A stretch of 64,000 bases of DNA from Euglena gracilis (taxonomy: Eukaryota > Euglenida > Euglenophyceae > Euglenales), in assembly GCA_039621445.1 (NCBI GenBank), contig CP154957.1, positions 10,410,409-10,474,408 on the forward strand, written 5' to 3'. Positions 12,732 through 38,320 of this stretch are shown here, in pieces. The translations under genes and the position numbers were made by a program. Below the pieces are notes generated by a model. That model was not told the origin of the DNA, searched no databases, and was given only the letters and a program-made list of their open reading frames with translations. How positions within the stretch are numbered: the first letter of the stretch is position 1; each line of letters begins with the position of its first letter.

Positions 12732-15700
12732 AACACAAGTCGCACAAACATGTCACAACTGCCCAACACCCTGCTCGTATTGTTTATCCCATTTTTTTGA
12801 CATAAAAATGAAGAATTTCCACCAATTTTTTTTTCCTTTAAAGAAAAGAAAGAAAACGCAGACACACCCCAGCGTAAAATGAGCCAGGTAATGACCCACT
12901 CCATCCCTGGAATTGTTTCCAAACAGCTTCATAGTCTCCTATCAATCTTTAATCCACTTCCACCTACCAGCAAATGATAGTGACTGGCCAGTGGGCTGTG
13001 GTCATCAAGCGCTGCTCCGCTTCAAACCCAGGGATACCACCTCCGATGCCCCCAGCACCACACCCACTGTCGGCTACTTTGACAACTGCACGTCCCGCTC
13101 CGCGTAGAGCTCCGTTGCCAGACGTCCCGCTCCGTGGAGAGCTCCGTCGCCAGACGTCGTCAAGACACTCCCAAATGTGACTCCAGTGACCCCCTCTCTG
13201 GCTGTCCCCGGCAGCCCGGGCACTGGTGGTTGAGGCTGATATTTTTCCGACCCCCCCCTTTTCGTGTCCAACAGTTACCAACATATGGCAAACCCTAGCT
13301 GTCCACAAGCATCACATCCAGTGAACAGGAATGAACGCCTGAACCGCATATCAATGGAGACCTGAAGATGATTGACATGAAAAATAAATAAGAAAGAAAG
13401 GGAACACACGGGAGACGGCTGTTCTGTACGATCCGATGATCCCCCATGCTGACAAAAAAAAACAAAGAAAACATTCCTTACACATCCCTCCCAGCCTAAA
13501 CCCACCCGGGATACAGTATATCTCCAGGTTTATCGCCTAAAGGGCCCCCCCGCGAGGAGGTTTGCTGCCGCAGATCACCAGCATCTTTGCCCTGCAACCT
13601 CTGTGGGGGGCTGCTGCATTGAGAAGTGGCTTTTGGTACACTGAAGCACCGCGCCACCTTTGGACATTATTTGCAGGGATTACCTCCTCCATCGAAATCA
13701 GCCCCCCCCCCCCCCACTGGGAAGTCATTCGGTATCACAGACCGCCGATCGGATGGAACCCCAGTTCAGCGTCAACAGCCAGTCTTTCATCCACCCCCTG
13801 TGCGGCCCACCAGCGAGTCTGGGGCGGCCCATAGGGGACAGTTCTTTCCATTCCTCATTCCCCCTCTTTAAGGACCAACCCTGAGGACCATCTTCATACA
13901 AACATTTCAAAGTTATAGGCCGAACTCGGTCACGGTTGGGACCGAAATGGTGTAAAAATGCTCCCCTGTCAAACGCTGGTGAGGCTATGGCCCAAGGAAA
14001 CCACAAGCAATTTTCCTTCATACCATTAGCCCCTCTTTTCTAATTTTTTTTGGCATTAAGCCTAGAAATTGAATTTCTACCCGACTGTTGCTCAGTTGAA
14101 TGTGCCAAGGTTTCAATATAGACCTCCCCGAGCGTAGCGTCTGCAGTATCGAGCTCACCCATTGTTTAGAACTTCTTCGGCCACAACATCACTCTGAGCC
14201 ACCCCAAAGCGATCGGTCAGGGAGGAGACAATCCCGATCTCCGAGCCCAAGGCCCCACCGTCGCCCATCCCCTCAACGTGCTCGGTGGAGGACCCCCCCC
14301 CCAACCCCCCCCCCCCCCCCCCCCCCGCAGCCCAGACGCAGTCCTCCATGTCGGCTACCACCGCCACCGCCCCGTCCCCGCAGCCCCCCCCACGTACCAC
14401 ACGGACAGAACCGCAGAGATGGAGCTCAACACGAGCTGTTCCAGGCGGCCAAAAGGGCCCCCTGTGATTCCCATGGTTCCTACCCCCCGGTGTGGAATGC
14501 CCCTCCTTGGCGGTAGAGACTAGCACACCTGCCTGGGTAAGGGCTCTAACGTTGTGAGATCTGGCCCCCCCCTCGGGGGCACGGTATGGCATGGCACTGA
14601 CATATGCTAGCAATGAAGGCGCCGGAACCCCCCCCCCCAAGGGCCAATCCTTGAACAATTCTGGGCCCACTGAGTGTCCAGTCCCCTCCCCCGCTGTGAG
14701 TATCGCCTGCCTGCCCAGACACCAATAGGCTTCCTATTGCCCCCCTCCCCCCGGGTGAGTCAATTTCAGCATGGCAGAGGCTGCGGTGTTCCTTGTACAG
14801 CCCTCTCCTCACCCGCCATCAGAGTCTCAGCAGAAGCCAGCAGAATCTCACAGCCATTCAGTCATCCGTGGGAGTCACTCAGCAGCGCATTACTCAGTGA
14901 GCCCCCCCCCCCGGACCCTACCCATGGGATTCTGGGATGCCATATCTGTGTGCTGTGCACCACTATTCCCTCTTGCTCGGGTGTGTGCCAGATGACATAT
15001 CCCCCCCTGCCCAGCGGAGCCAACACTGCAACAGTAAACACACAGCCCTGTAAGTGCACAGGACATCGCCAGTGGCAATTTGAATGGCTGACCAGGGCAG
15101 TAGGGCAATGCAAAAGGTTGTAGGAATGGTAAGTTTCTATTCTCCAGGTATTAAGACAAACATGATAGGACCATAGTACCAGCCGTGGTGAATTAGCTGG
15201 GACCCTGAAGTGAGGTTCGTGACCCGGTGCTTTCACCCGCTGCCAATCAACCAACATGCCCACTCAATGCCTTGCACCAAACCTATTGAGTGCCTGTTCT
15301 CGAAAGATTAGAGTTCCCAACCTCATGGCCGTCCATAGTTCATCGTGTTGTACCAGCATTCAACCCCCTGCAGCTGTACCCACCAGAACTACAGCTGCAT
15401 TTTGTGTATTTCCTGATGCGGTGGCTGAGCACCCTTAGGTCAACCTGCAACCGGTGGTCGCCATCGTCATGCCCTACCCCACCCTTGTTCGGCCTGGACG
15501 GTGTCACATTCTTCTGGGTGACAGCCATCAGCATCGAAGCCACACTCTTCCCATCACCGGTTCTACTGTACTACAACATCACATCCGCAGGCCAGCTTCT
15601 GCACACCAGCGAGTGCGGGTGTATATTGCCCTGGTCCCTAGCTGTCCGCACTGCCTGTGCTATGGACAGGGGTTCACCGGCTCCCCCCCCCCCGGATCGG

Positions 15701-16137
15701 AGGCCTCACAATTATCATCACAAATGACACGGGAGAATGCAAACAATAGTCTTATTCAACAAGGCAATTTTTTTTTCAAAATGGAAACCAGCGAAATGGT
15801 TTAATCCTGTGTGATTCTTCAACAAAGCAGCATAAAAAAAATAAATGCACCACAAGAGAAATGTTAAATTATTAAACCATTCAACCATTCTTGATTAGCG
15901 ATTCGTACAGGAGAAGGAAGGTACAAGCTGCTCCCCCCAGGTTACCTGCCAATGTCGGCTGCTGGCCATAATCTATTCAATTTTCTTTCGATGATCTCCA
16001 TAACCAGCCCATCCTCTGCCTTTCACCTGCCGGTCTGTCTGTGTCTCACAGTCCCAACCCAGCGCCCATGGCGTGCTGCCGTCGCACAGTCCTGCACCTT
16101 TCCCTGAGATCAACCTCATCAAGGTGCTCTTCTCCTA

Positions 16138-16416
16138 AACACCCTGGCCAAGAGCTGCTACCTGCTGTCCCCCCCTGCAGCAGCCTCCACCCACTTTCAG
16201 CAGCACCACGGCCCCCTGGACCTGTCCCTCAGCCTTCATTCAGTCAACCAGCCTCAACCCCGCGTGCTGAGAATCGACTGCGGAGGCCTCCGGGACAAGC
16301 TACCGATGCTGTTCCGCATCTTGACCTTCACCGACGCGGATATCATCTTGCCGCAGGAGGTTGCCTGCGAGGTGCACCCGCAGGGTCTCCAATCTTTTCT
16401 GGCCGCATGGTGGTAG
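16138..16416 (+). pseudogene. LINE-type EEP endonuclease fragment, copy B
   Basis: Same frame and same stop as the relic at 3126-3404, duplicated with copy B of the segmental repeat. The GGLRDKLPMLFRI and DADIILPQEV blocks are unchanged. This reflects recent duplication and is not evidence of selection. Confidence 0.65.
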
Positions 16417-17639
16417 TTCGGTTGTGGGCTTGACACCCTCCCCCATTGAACACAGTTAGTGAACCGGACCCCCCCAAAACAAAAAGCACCCCACCCCAAA
16501 AACAAAGAGCACCATCCCTCAGCAACCCCAGAACCCATCCACCGAAGACCATGACCCCCAACCACGTACTCTCCATCTTACCCCACCACGTAAGATACCC
16601 ACAACAGCCCAGCTCACACCATACACATGGCAGGCCCAATGTGCACGGTAACATCTACTTGACAAGATGATCCCTCACATAGGCCCAACGAATGTATCAG
16701 CAATTCCCCCCCTTGGGTGAGCAGGAGTATGCCTTGGAGTATGTGCACCGTGCGCCAGGAGATGACTCCCGTTCCGCCCAGGGTTCAATGTCGGTAAGGG
16801 GTTCTTTGGAGGGATGTATGGTGGGCGCGATTGTTCCCCACCTGAGAATGGCCGATCCCCCATGGAGGCGGAGGGTTCAGGTCAACCCCCCGCTGGGGCC
16901 TTTGGCAAGTAAGTGCCTTACTGGGCCTCCCAGATGTCCCTCCCCCCACCATCTCCCGAGGCTGGAACACCTCCCGCATGCATCCAGTGGACCGTGGTCC
17001 CCTGTGCAGCTGGCGGTCAACCACTGGGACGACTGCCTGGCGCCAGAGGTTGCCTGTGTCACCGTCCGGCTAGCTGACCTCCCCGCTCATCACCAGCAAC
17101 AATCCCTCCCAGAGGATTATTACGCTGTGTGTGGCGTCGGCATCCATTTCCCCTGCAGCTCGACGGCCACCTTCACACCCTCTCCGTCGACGGTAAACCT
17201 CGGCGCCCCCTCCCTGATCACCAAGTCCGTCCTCCCTCTCCCACCCACCGCTCGTCTTTAGCAGGCCCCATTGCTCTTCAGCTTTTTCTGCCCCTTGGAG
17301 TCCACCCACCAAAGTGAGATCGATGGCTGTGCAGCAGCCAGTAGTGCATTTGATGTTACTGTTCTTAATCAACGATCCTGTTCGGGTAAATTGACAGTAG
17401 CCAGTGACGCACCTGTGCGGTTTCCACCTGTTGTGGCTGTGTTGGATCTAACACTCCGGGGGTAGGATAATGGAGAACGCTGCACGAGGAAGGAATCGAC
17501 CACACGGCGTTCCAGCTGCCTACTACGGGTGTCGTATGGGGGGGTTCGGGTTCAGGGCCCGGTCACGAGGCCGGAAAGTCATTTTCCGGGGCGGCCAACG
17601 TATTCTCAGAAATACGATCGTGACGTCAATCCAATCCAA

Positions 17640-17993
17640 TCCTCCCTCCCTCCCTCCCTCCCTCCCTCCCTCCCTCCCTCCCTCCCTCCCTCCCTCCCTC
17701 CCTCCCTCCCTCCCTCCCTCCCTCCCTCCCTCCCTCCCTCCTCCCTCCCTCCCTCCCTCCCTCCCTCCCTCCCTCCCCTCCCTCCCTCCTCCCTCCCTCC
17801 CTCCCTCCCCTCCCCCCTTCCTCCCTCCCTCCCTCCCTCCCTCCCTCCCTCCCTCCCTCCTCCCTCCCTCCCTCCCTCCCTACCTCCCTCCCTGCCTGCC
17901 TCCCTCCCTGCCTCCCTCCCTCCCTCCCTCCCTCCCTCCCTCCCTCTCTCCCTCCCTCCCTCCCTCCTCCCTCCCTCCCTCCCTCCTCTTTTC
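17640..17993 (+). repeat. CCCT tetranucleotide array (copy B)
   Basis: About 350 bp of CCCT preceded by the same CCAAT units as copy A. It is followed at once by a CG/GT-rich stretch and then by the first recognisable exon of the dioxygenase gene. It marks the end of the duplicated segment. Confidence 0.97.
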
Positions 17994-18130
17994 CACGCGC
18001 GCGCGTGTGTGTGCTGTGGGTAGTCTGTGTCCCTTCCGTAGAGTATTGTTTTCTAATACATTTTTTTGATGTTCTTTTGAAATGTATTTTCATAAGTCCC
18101 TGCTGTCCCTTGCCCCTTCCTCGCCCCCAG

Positions 18131-18614
18131 GCGGCCGCCTTCGCCGGTGCCAACCCCTCTGTGGGCCGGCTGGAGACTGGTAGGCACCTTACGTGGCCCA
18201 AGCCTGACTGCCTCGTCTTCCGCCAGTTGCTGCCCCGGCTTTTGCAGTGTTGTTTTATTGCACTTGTTGAAGCCTTGCATTGACATTAATATATATATTT
18301 ATTATTATATATATATATTATTTATATATACATTATATATATTATATATACATATATATATATATATACATTATTTATATACATTTTTTTTTGCTATTCT
18401 GTGCACCTGAACGCTGATGAAATATTGCATCTGTCCGACCATTGAAAGATTTTCTCATGTAAATGTTATGATACAATTGTATACGTCAACTGTTCCTTAT
18501 AGAAATTTGCACACATAAACAAAAAGGGTTATGCCACCAGAACGGTAATTGCGAACCTCATTATTTCACCCATTTTCCACCCCCCTGCTTGTGATGTGTG
18601 ATGTGCATGTGAGT

Positions 18615-18654
<40 letters not shown>

Positions 18655-21600
18655 ATATGTGTTGTTTTCTGTACATGAACAAGCAAATGTCTTCTTATGT
18701 TCATACATACGTACACACACACACACACGCCTATGTATATGAATACACACATATGCATATATGTGCTTCTGTGCATTGTTTAAGGGAAAAAACGCCAAAA
18801 AAAACGCTAAGACAGGTGCAAAACAAGGTCAATCCAGCTGGGATGAAGTGGATGGCCGCAATTTCGCTGTTGCACCGGTGTATTGCGGCCACCTGTAGCA
18901 CCACCAAGCCGGCCCCAGCCCACCCCAAGCTGGTCCCCAAGCTGCACGCCCTGATGGCCAGGGCCTGCCGGGCCTGTGCCCCGGCCTGGGCACAGCTGGG
19001 CTGCGGACGGGGGCCGGGGCGGTGTGCTCCGCCGGCCGGCCCTGCCGGGAGGGCCGGGCTACCGGCTGGACCACCTGCCGCTGCTGCTCATCCAGCGGGG
19101 AGGTCAGCCCCGTCCTCTGCGCTGGAAATCATTTTAGGCGTTCATGGTGTCATTTGAGCACCCTTCGCAGTTGCGTTGGGTGGTATTTGCTTTTCTTTTT
19201 TTAAAAAAATGTTTGGTGACTTTGGGGGGCTCCGGGTCAAGTGGGCACATCCCACCCCTGTCCTTGACAAATGGCTGGTTCATGACAAACACCCAGCGTC
19301 AGTACCCAAAAATGCCCTGTTCCTTTTGGTACATGGCACAGTGTGTCCATGACCCCCTCCCCCCTGTGACAACCGCACTTTCCCCCTGCTTTGGCGTGCC
19401 AAGGACAAGAGGGCAGGAATGTACTTCCCGGGAGGGGGGGGGGGCGGTGATTTCCTCTATTTTTAGCACGAGGCAAATATTCCCCCAAACCCGCCGAGGG
19501 TTGGTGGTTGGTTGGGTGGGTGGGTGCCGACCTCCCCCCCCGTCCTCCAAAACCGTCCGGTGGAGGAAGAAGGGTTGTGGTTGTCTAACACATATGCACA
19601 GGGGCCCGTTATCCAAAGCTCCAATGTCGGTCCCCATCCAGGGGTGGAGGGCTTCGACCTCCACGGCGGGGCAGTCGCCCACTGCCAGGCTTCTGCTTAA
19701 GGGTCTGGCTGGTGGGAATCCTGGTGGGTTTGTCCTCCCCCCCCAAGGGGGGTCTGCTGGCAGGGCAAGCCAGTGGAAACCCCAACGCCCTCCAAAATTG
19801 ATGCCTGTTTTTGGCATGGGGGTTTCTGGGACAAAATCAGACCAAAAAGCAGTCACAACTCCTATTTCCAACTTGGAGGATTTTTTTGTTCCCGTTCCCC
19901 CCCCCCCCCCAAGATGCAGCTCGTGAAGTCTTTGCAGTTGCTGGCCAAATGCCTGGCTAGTGGGCCGCCCCCCCCCCCCCCGGGTCCTTGAGCAAAAGCC
20001 TGCCCACGACGGGACGTGGAACCGAGAGCTGCGGTACGAGTGCCACAATGGCCGGCTGTACACCAACCTCCTTGCCCTGTCCGTCCAGCTGACCGACGTG
20101 GCGGCAGGTGCCACCTGTGGCCGTCCTTGGTTCCTTTTGTTCCATGGCCGTTCCTTTTGTTCATTAAGGTCTTGTTCTCTATTGTTCATAAAGGTGCTGT
20201 GTAGAGAGTTAACATGAGCGTCACCTTTTTTTCTTACTTTCTTTTTTCCTCCAAAACATGTGCTCAGCACCATTCCTTTGGTGTTTCTTCAACACCAGTA
20301 TTGTTGGGTCTCCTGGGTTGCAAATTCTAAATTTTAGGGTGGATTGTTGTAGTGCAAGAGTGAAAGTTGTAAAACTTTCGGCTTTGCTCCGGCTTGCTCT
20401 GGCCCCCCCCTGTGGAACATCAATTTCAGGAGTTTGCTGTGTATCTTGCAGGATGTGATTTGTACCCACGCATCGCAGGATCTGGGGGTTTCTGCATCGT
20501 GCCGGGCTCTCACAAAGCGAACTTTGCTTGCCCGCCCTCCATCCAGGTCCGTCCTGCCTCATCCCAACCCACTAGTCAAATTGGCAAATGGCACCAAATC
20601 TGTGTTTGGTGGCAGGGAGAGGGAAATGCAATGCATTTTTTTTTTTGCGTTCCCCCCCCCGATTTTTGGCAAAATTTGTGTGTTTTTTTGTGGTTTTTTC
20701 CTGGCAATTTTTGGATTGTTGCCAGAATTTTTTGGACTCTGAACAATTCATCATTTTGGCCCTGATCTTCCCACGAGACCAAGAATTTTGTCAATTTTTG
20801 TCGTTTTTTTTGTATTTTTTTGGTCGTCAAAGTGTTATCTTTATGCTTTTTTTTTTCAGCAGAGGTCTTTAAATTTTTTTTCCAGCAGAGCTGAAAATTT
20901 TGCAAAGTTCTCCCCAGTGGAAAAGTGCACATCCCGGTGGAGCTCCAAAAGGATTTTATGTGCAACTTGCGTTTTTTTTGTGTGTGTTTATTTACAATTT
21001 GCATTTTTATTGGCTTTTTTGCGTCGCGTTTTTTGAGGTCCATTTTGCGTCCTGCCCTGTTGGTGGCACAAACTGCATGACAGAGGCTCGTGAGCACCTT
21101 TATGTGTGGTGGATAGGAGCATACCACTGCTTACTGAGGTATGGGCCCGCCCCCCCCCCTTTCACAGGGTGAGGACTGGTTCTTTTGAGGTTCCTGACTG
21201 GTTTTCGAGCTCTGGACCCCTCCCTTGCACTTGCAATTGCAATTGCAGGGTTTAAGCCACGAGGAAGCATCTGAATTGTCAGGGTTATTCATTTTTTAAG
21301 GCGTAAATTTCAAAAAAAATTATGGTTTTTTAAGACATTTTTGAATCCTTGAGGCGCCTATTTTCCAAGAAGGGAAGTCCAAGGACCATCCCGGCGGCGT
21401 GGAACAGGGGTCCAATATCAAAAAAAAGTCGAAACCCTCATTTTTTTTGAATTTTTGAAACCATTTGCCCCCCAGAATCTGTTCATTTTTGCTCGAATTT
21501 CGAAATTTTGCCAGAAGGATTTTTTTTGAAGGTTTTTAAAGGGTTTTTTTTTATGGTTTCTTAAGGCATTCTTGGCCAAAATTTAAAGCTGTTTTTTTTT

Positions 21601-24600
21601 GAAGGTTTTCTTTTAGTGCGCCTTAAAAAATCCGCCTTGTTGTTTGTTTATGAAACAATCCGGAAGAATTTGAGCCGTTTCGGCCTGAGTTGTCTGTTTT
21701 TTTTTGTCCCGGATTTGATGGCGCTGTGATCTGGCGATGCTGTGTGGTTCTCCCCACGCAGGCCCTGAAGAAGCACCTGCATGTTCTGGTGCAGCCGGAG
21801 CTGAAGGCGGGGGACGCCATTCTGTTCTCGGAGGCAACCACGCATGGGGCTTTGCCATGGAGGCCCCAACCGGTGTGTTCTTCCAAGTGACATTGGCATG
21901 TCCCGTGTTACCCTGTTTGAGGTACCCCCAAACAACACCCTGTGTGTTCTTTCTGGGTCCGTTGCCGAAAATCCGTCTTATTTTTTTGGGTCTACTTTTT
22001 GATTTTTTTTTGCAGAAAAGTTCGACCCAAAACAGCTTTCCCCTGGGTCCAAAAAAGGTACAAAGGGGTAAATTTTTTGGCAACAAGGAAAAATTACCTC
22101 AAAAAATGCTAAATTTAACACATGCAAATGGGCAACAATGAAAAAAATGTCAAAAATCTCCCATTCTAATGGCATTTTCACAGTTATGGGGGGTCTTTTT
22201 GGATTTCCTCCAAAAACCTTCTTTTTTGGGTCTCGTTTTTTTTGAAAATTTATGAGAACAAGCAGGGGGATCTTATTTTTGGGGGAGTTACAAAGAACTG
22301 TGAGAGCGTGTAGAGTGTCGCAGGTTTTTTATTATTATTAAAGACAAATTGAGGCCAATCCAATGGGGAGTGTTATATAATTCCGGAAGATCACTCCTCT
22401 GGATTTAAAATACAAATGCCCACCAGTTATCCTTTCAGTTCAAATACTTCTACTGCTTGGCAAGCTGAGGACCATCAGCTCCGTGACACTGGAATTAAGC
22501 CAACCAAAAACCAACCCAAAATATAATGCGGAGCACGAAAGGATTTTCATATTCACCATCTTATGCATGCACATAACATGCACACCTGCTATTCATACGT
22601 ATATTTGTGAATCTTCAAGGAGCAGCCCCTCATTTTCATTGAGGTAAACCTGAAAAATCTCTGCCCAAATCCTCCAGTTTTTTAAGGAACGGCGAATTGG
22701 CGGCCCTCCAACCCAGGGGGTTTGTCAATTTGCTCTGGTCATCACTGGGGACCTGGATGGCACCCACGGATTGTGGTCAAATGCTGGGTTGCTCGTGGTA
22801 TTTGTAACTCATGCCGGCCGCTTGCACCACTTTTGCAGGGGCAGGCCGATGAGAGGCGCTTTGCCCTGTACCGCTTCACCTCGGCAACCATGGCATACGG
22901 CCGGGGGTACCTTCACAGCTGGCCCACTGAGGTGCACCATGCCTGTTCCGTTTTGCGCCTGCCTTTCAATGCAATCTCAGAAACCCTGTGGGGTTGCTTC
23001 CCCACCACCCACCACCCATTGGGTTTCTGGGATTCCATCCTCCAGAGAGCCCTCATCAATGATCCTCAAGCCCGTTGAATCATATCTGAATCATAAATTA
23101 GGAATTTATTTTATATAATAATATAAATTTATTTTTATATTATTTATATAATTTATAAATAATATAAATAATATAAATATAATATATATTTTATTTATTT
23201 TATATAATAATAACAGAATGATATAATATAATAAATATTTATAAATCATAAATATATTTTACACACACATATTTTTGTAGAATGTGTAATATATTGGTAT
23301 GAATTAAATTTTTAGATCAAAACGCTCTTTTTGACCCTAAACCCTAAAAAACTAAAAACCCTAAGGTGTGTGAAGGGATTCCCTTCGCGAGAGACCTCCC
23401 GGGAAAACCTGCTCCTCTAGACAGCAGTCTCCAGCCATTTTGTGGAACGGGACGGCTGTCCTGTGTCCAGTTCGGTCTAGACGGAGAATTATTGGTTTCT
23501 CAAACTATCATTTTCCTGACAATTTTTGGCTGACGGACTGCAACCCAGCTGGATTTGAGTCTGTGTTGGGTACCAGCCGGTTTCAGTCTGGCAGGCAGCT
23601 TGAGCTCTCTCATGGCCTTGAAGAGAACCAGTCAACGCAGATCCGGTGGGTACCATTTCTCCCCGACAGGTGTTAAACGATATGGAGCCGGCGGAGCGCG
23701 CTGTGCTGCAACCTCCCTACAGCCTGCGCCTGAACCAGTGCCTTGCTCCCCCCCCCAAGGGTTCCCCAAGCCAGCAGCCAGGGACCCACCATTGGCAAAA
23801 AAAAAACATTTTCATTTGCATTATTTGCGGGGTTTCAGGATTTTCTACAGGTTCCAATTTTTTTGGCCCACGGCTCCACTTTTGGCCCGCCCCCCTGTCT
23901 CCGGCTGCTTCTCCATTTCCCAGCCAGCCCATGAGCCTCTGAGCTGGACACCCCCCCAGGGTCGTGAAGCGACGCTCTTGCCTGAACCGCGAGGTGGTTG
24001 GTGAGGACGCTGGTGTCCCCCACCCTCAAGCCCCTGCATTAATGCTGTCCCATGCCACCTTGCATTCTTTTCTGCATGCACTTTATCACAGGAGTCTGCG
24101 TCACTCGATTGGAGGGCGATTTTAAATTTTATCGGCATCCATGAAATGATAGAATTTGAAAATTCTGTAGAAATGTCGCACTGAGCTTTCAAAATGACGA
24201 GGTAAGCGACAGTGCCAGGTGAGGCCTGGCGCAGTTGTTTTTAAAGTGAAAAAAAAAGAAGAAATGAAAAAAATGAAATAAACAAGAATGAAAAAAATGA
24301 AAGAAATGAGAAAACATGAAGAATTTAGTTGGCCCCATTTTTGGCCTGAATGGCTGAAAGTGCAAAAGAAAACTCGCCCCATTTTATGTTTAATGGCATG
24401 CTTTGCATTTGCTGGCAACACAATCTCCACATATATCGCTGCATTTTCCTTTTTGGAGTGTTATTGTGCCTGCCGGTTTACTGAGCCCGCTGTCAGCTTC
24501 AAAAGTCTCACCAGGGCCTCTCTGCCTCATTTTGCTTTGCCCCGAATTCCCCCTGGGAAGTGGCCATCGTACGGGCGGCGGGGGTTTGCCCCCATCCCGG

Positions 24601-24662
24601 CCCCACGGGACACTGCGAAGGTCGACCTTGACCAGGCCATCTTCGGCGCGCCGTACTTCTGA
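18131..24662 (+). CDS. Phytanoyl-CoA dioxygenase family protein, 5'-incomplete
   Basis: An iron/2-oxoglutarate-dependent oxygenase of the PhyH family; the substrate cannot be told from sequence. Exons by eye: 18131-18179, 18919-19102, 19642-19673 (or to 19688), 19999-20107 (or from 19993), 20479-20546, 21762-21872, 22839-22931, 23670-23737 and 24515-24662 with TGA. Phases agree at every junction. Family blocks in order are GYRLDH, EGFDLHGG, SVQLTDVAAG, GGFCIVPGSHKANF, AGDAILFSEATTHGALPW, MAYGRGYLHSWP, LQPPYSLRLNQ and the C-terminal DQAIFGAPYF. The histidines in LHGG and THG are the likely metal ligands, by inference. About 287 codons are visible and the N-terminal start is missing; the DNA upstream of 18131 is intron-like and then the CCCT array. 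Exon 2 needs a one-base shift near 19005-19020 in a G-rich run to join HPKLVPKLHALMARACR to GYRLDH, so it is either an assembly error or a lesion. The internal exon at 19642 may use a GC donor. Confidence 0.85.
18286..18376. repeat. AT microsatellite in dioxygenase intron
   Basis: About 90 bp of alternating TA with short interruptions, in the first recognised intron of the dioxygenase gene. Confidence 0.9.
18615..18652. repeat. CA microsatellite
   Basis: A CA run of about 38 bp in the first intron of the dioxygenase gene. A shorter CA run follows at 18713-18729. Confidence 0.9.
23095..23355. other. AT-rich tract followed by telomere-like repeats
   Basis: About 200 bp made almost only of A and T (words such as ATAATATAAAT) lie in the intron between dioxygenase exons 7 and 8. 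They are followed at about 23334-23365 by CCCTAAACCCTAAAAAAC and AAAACCCTAAGG. This resembles a short interstitial copy of the TTTAGGG telomere repeat. Confidence 0.6.
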
Positions 24663-25792
24663 AGCCGCCCCCTCCCAACCCACCTCCTTCCTCGTCGGAG
24701 GCCCCCCAGCAAGACGCTTCCAGCGTCGACCTCCGATACTGTCCGCTGCGTGTATTACAACCAGGGGTTTTTTCCAAGCCCCCCCCCCCCCCGGGGGCAT
24801 TTACTTTTCGGCACCGAAGGCACCAAATTTTTTGAAAAAGGTGCTATTTCTAGCATTTTCGCAATTTTTGGCCATTTTGGGGGAAAAGTTCGTGCATCCC
24901 CAGGACCCCCCCCCCGGTCACAAAAAAACCCCTGATTACAGTGATGATGCGTGTTTCGGGCTGGGGTGGCGTGGGGCGGACGTACCGCCCCACCCCTCCC
25001 CGCTGGCCCCCATGTGTGTGTGTTTTGCACTTCTCCACAGAAAGCCTTCTTGAAAGGTCGCTGTTTGCACCTTTCGCGTTGTGATGCTCTCGCTTTTTTG
25101 TTGCCTGTCGCTCCAAATCTCCCCTCAGCATGCAGCTTGGAGCTGTGAGTCAACAGTTTTAGATGGAGGATGAGGATGAGGAGGAGATGGAGGGAAGCAA
25201 TTTTGTATTCCACTGTCCCATGGTACTGAAGCAATGAAAAATGTTGAACGGCAAATAAATCTGTGTTGGAAGCTCTCAGCTGGCTGATATTGAGGAAGGA
25301 ATTACCCCCCCCCCCCCAAATAATACCCCACAGGGGCATTATTCTTTGTCTGAAGTCCCTGCTCGAGGGGTTTACTGTGTCTGAGATGTCCAGAATGAAA
25401 GATGACATAATTATGTTAAACGATTTTCCTGCCCTGCTCGATAGAAACCAGATGCAAGATGTGCAACCTCCCTCTCTGACCAAGAGCCAATACCTTGTGA
25501 ATATGAAATACCAAACAACTTCAAACAAACAGTCCCAACAGCCACAATTCAAAAAAGCACTTTTTCCGTGAACACGAGCTGCAGTTGTCGTAGCAATATC
25601 CAATATGATGGAAATGTGTAGCAACACTTCCAAGCCGGTTGACGGACATCTATGTGGCATTCTCACCTCACAAACGGGATGAAGTGGTTTGTTTTTGCCT
25701 CCTGGACCGCAGCCAAACGGGAACCAATCACTGCAAAGACCTGCTCACTGCAGCCACCCCTGCCCGCTTGTCCCAGCGACCGGCCCTCCGCC
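24663..25792. other. Intergenic region between dioxygenase and DnaJ genes
   Basis: No gene is seen. It is the only spacer between the two same-strand genes and should hold the dioxygenase 3' end and the DnaJ promoter, but I see no clear polyadenylation signal or TATA element. It includes a dispersed motif of C run plus AAATAATACCCC at about 25304-25330, also present at about 48893-48910. Confidence 0.5.

Positions 25793-38320
<12,528 letters not shown>

Larger units (their letters stand above)
13007..17993. repeat. Segmental repeat, copy B
   Basis: Second copy of the segment at 1-5052. It starts with the same bases as position 1 of the window and stays collinear through the EEP relic and the 190-codon frame up to the CCCT array. 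Differences are mostly C-run length changes, for example in the 14291-14326 run, plus a few single-base changes. Sequence after 17993 is unrelated to the sequence after 5052, so one boundary of the duplication sits in or at the CCCT tract. Because the window starts inside copy A, I cannot tell whether this is a two-copy tandem duplication with a 13-kb period or part of a longer array. Confidence 0.9.

Noticed and set aside
23738-23942. Dioxygenase ending at the TGA after SQPMSL
   Set aside because: That reading is low-complexity intron sequence. A donor at 23738 and an acceptor before 24515 restore phase and give the family-like end DQAIFGAPYF.
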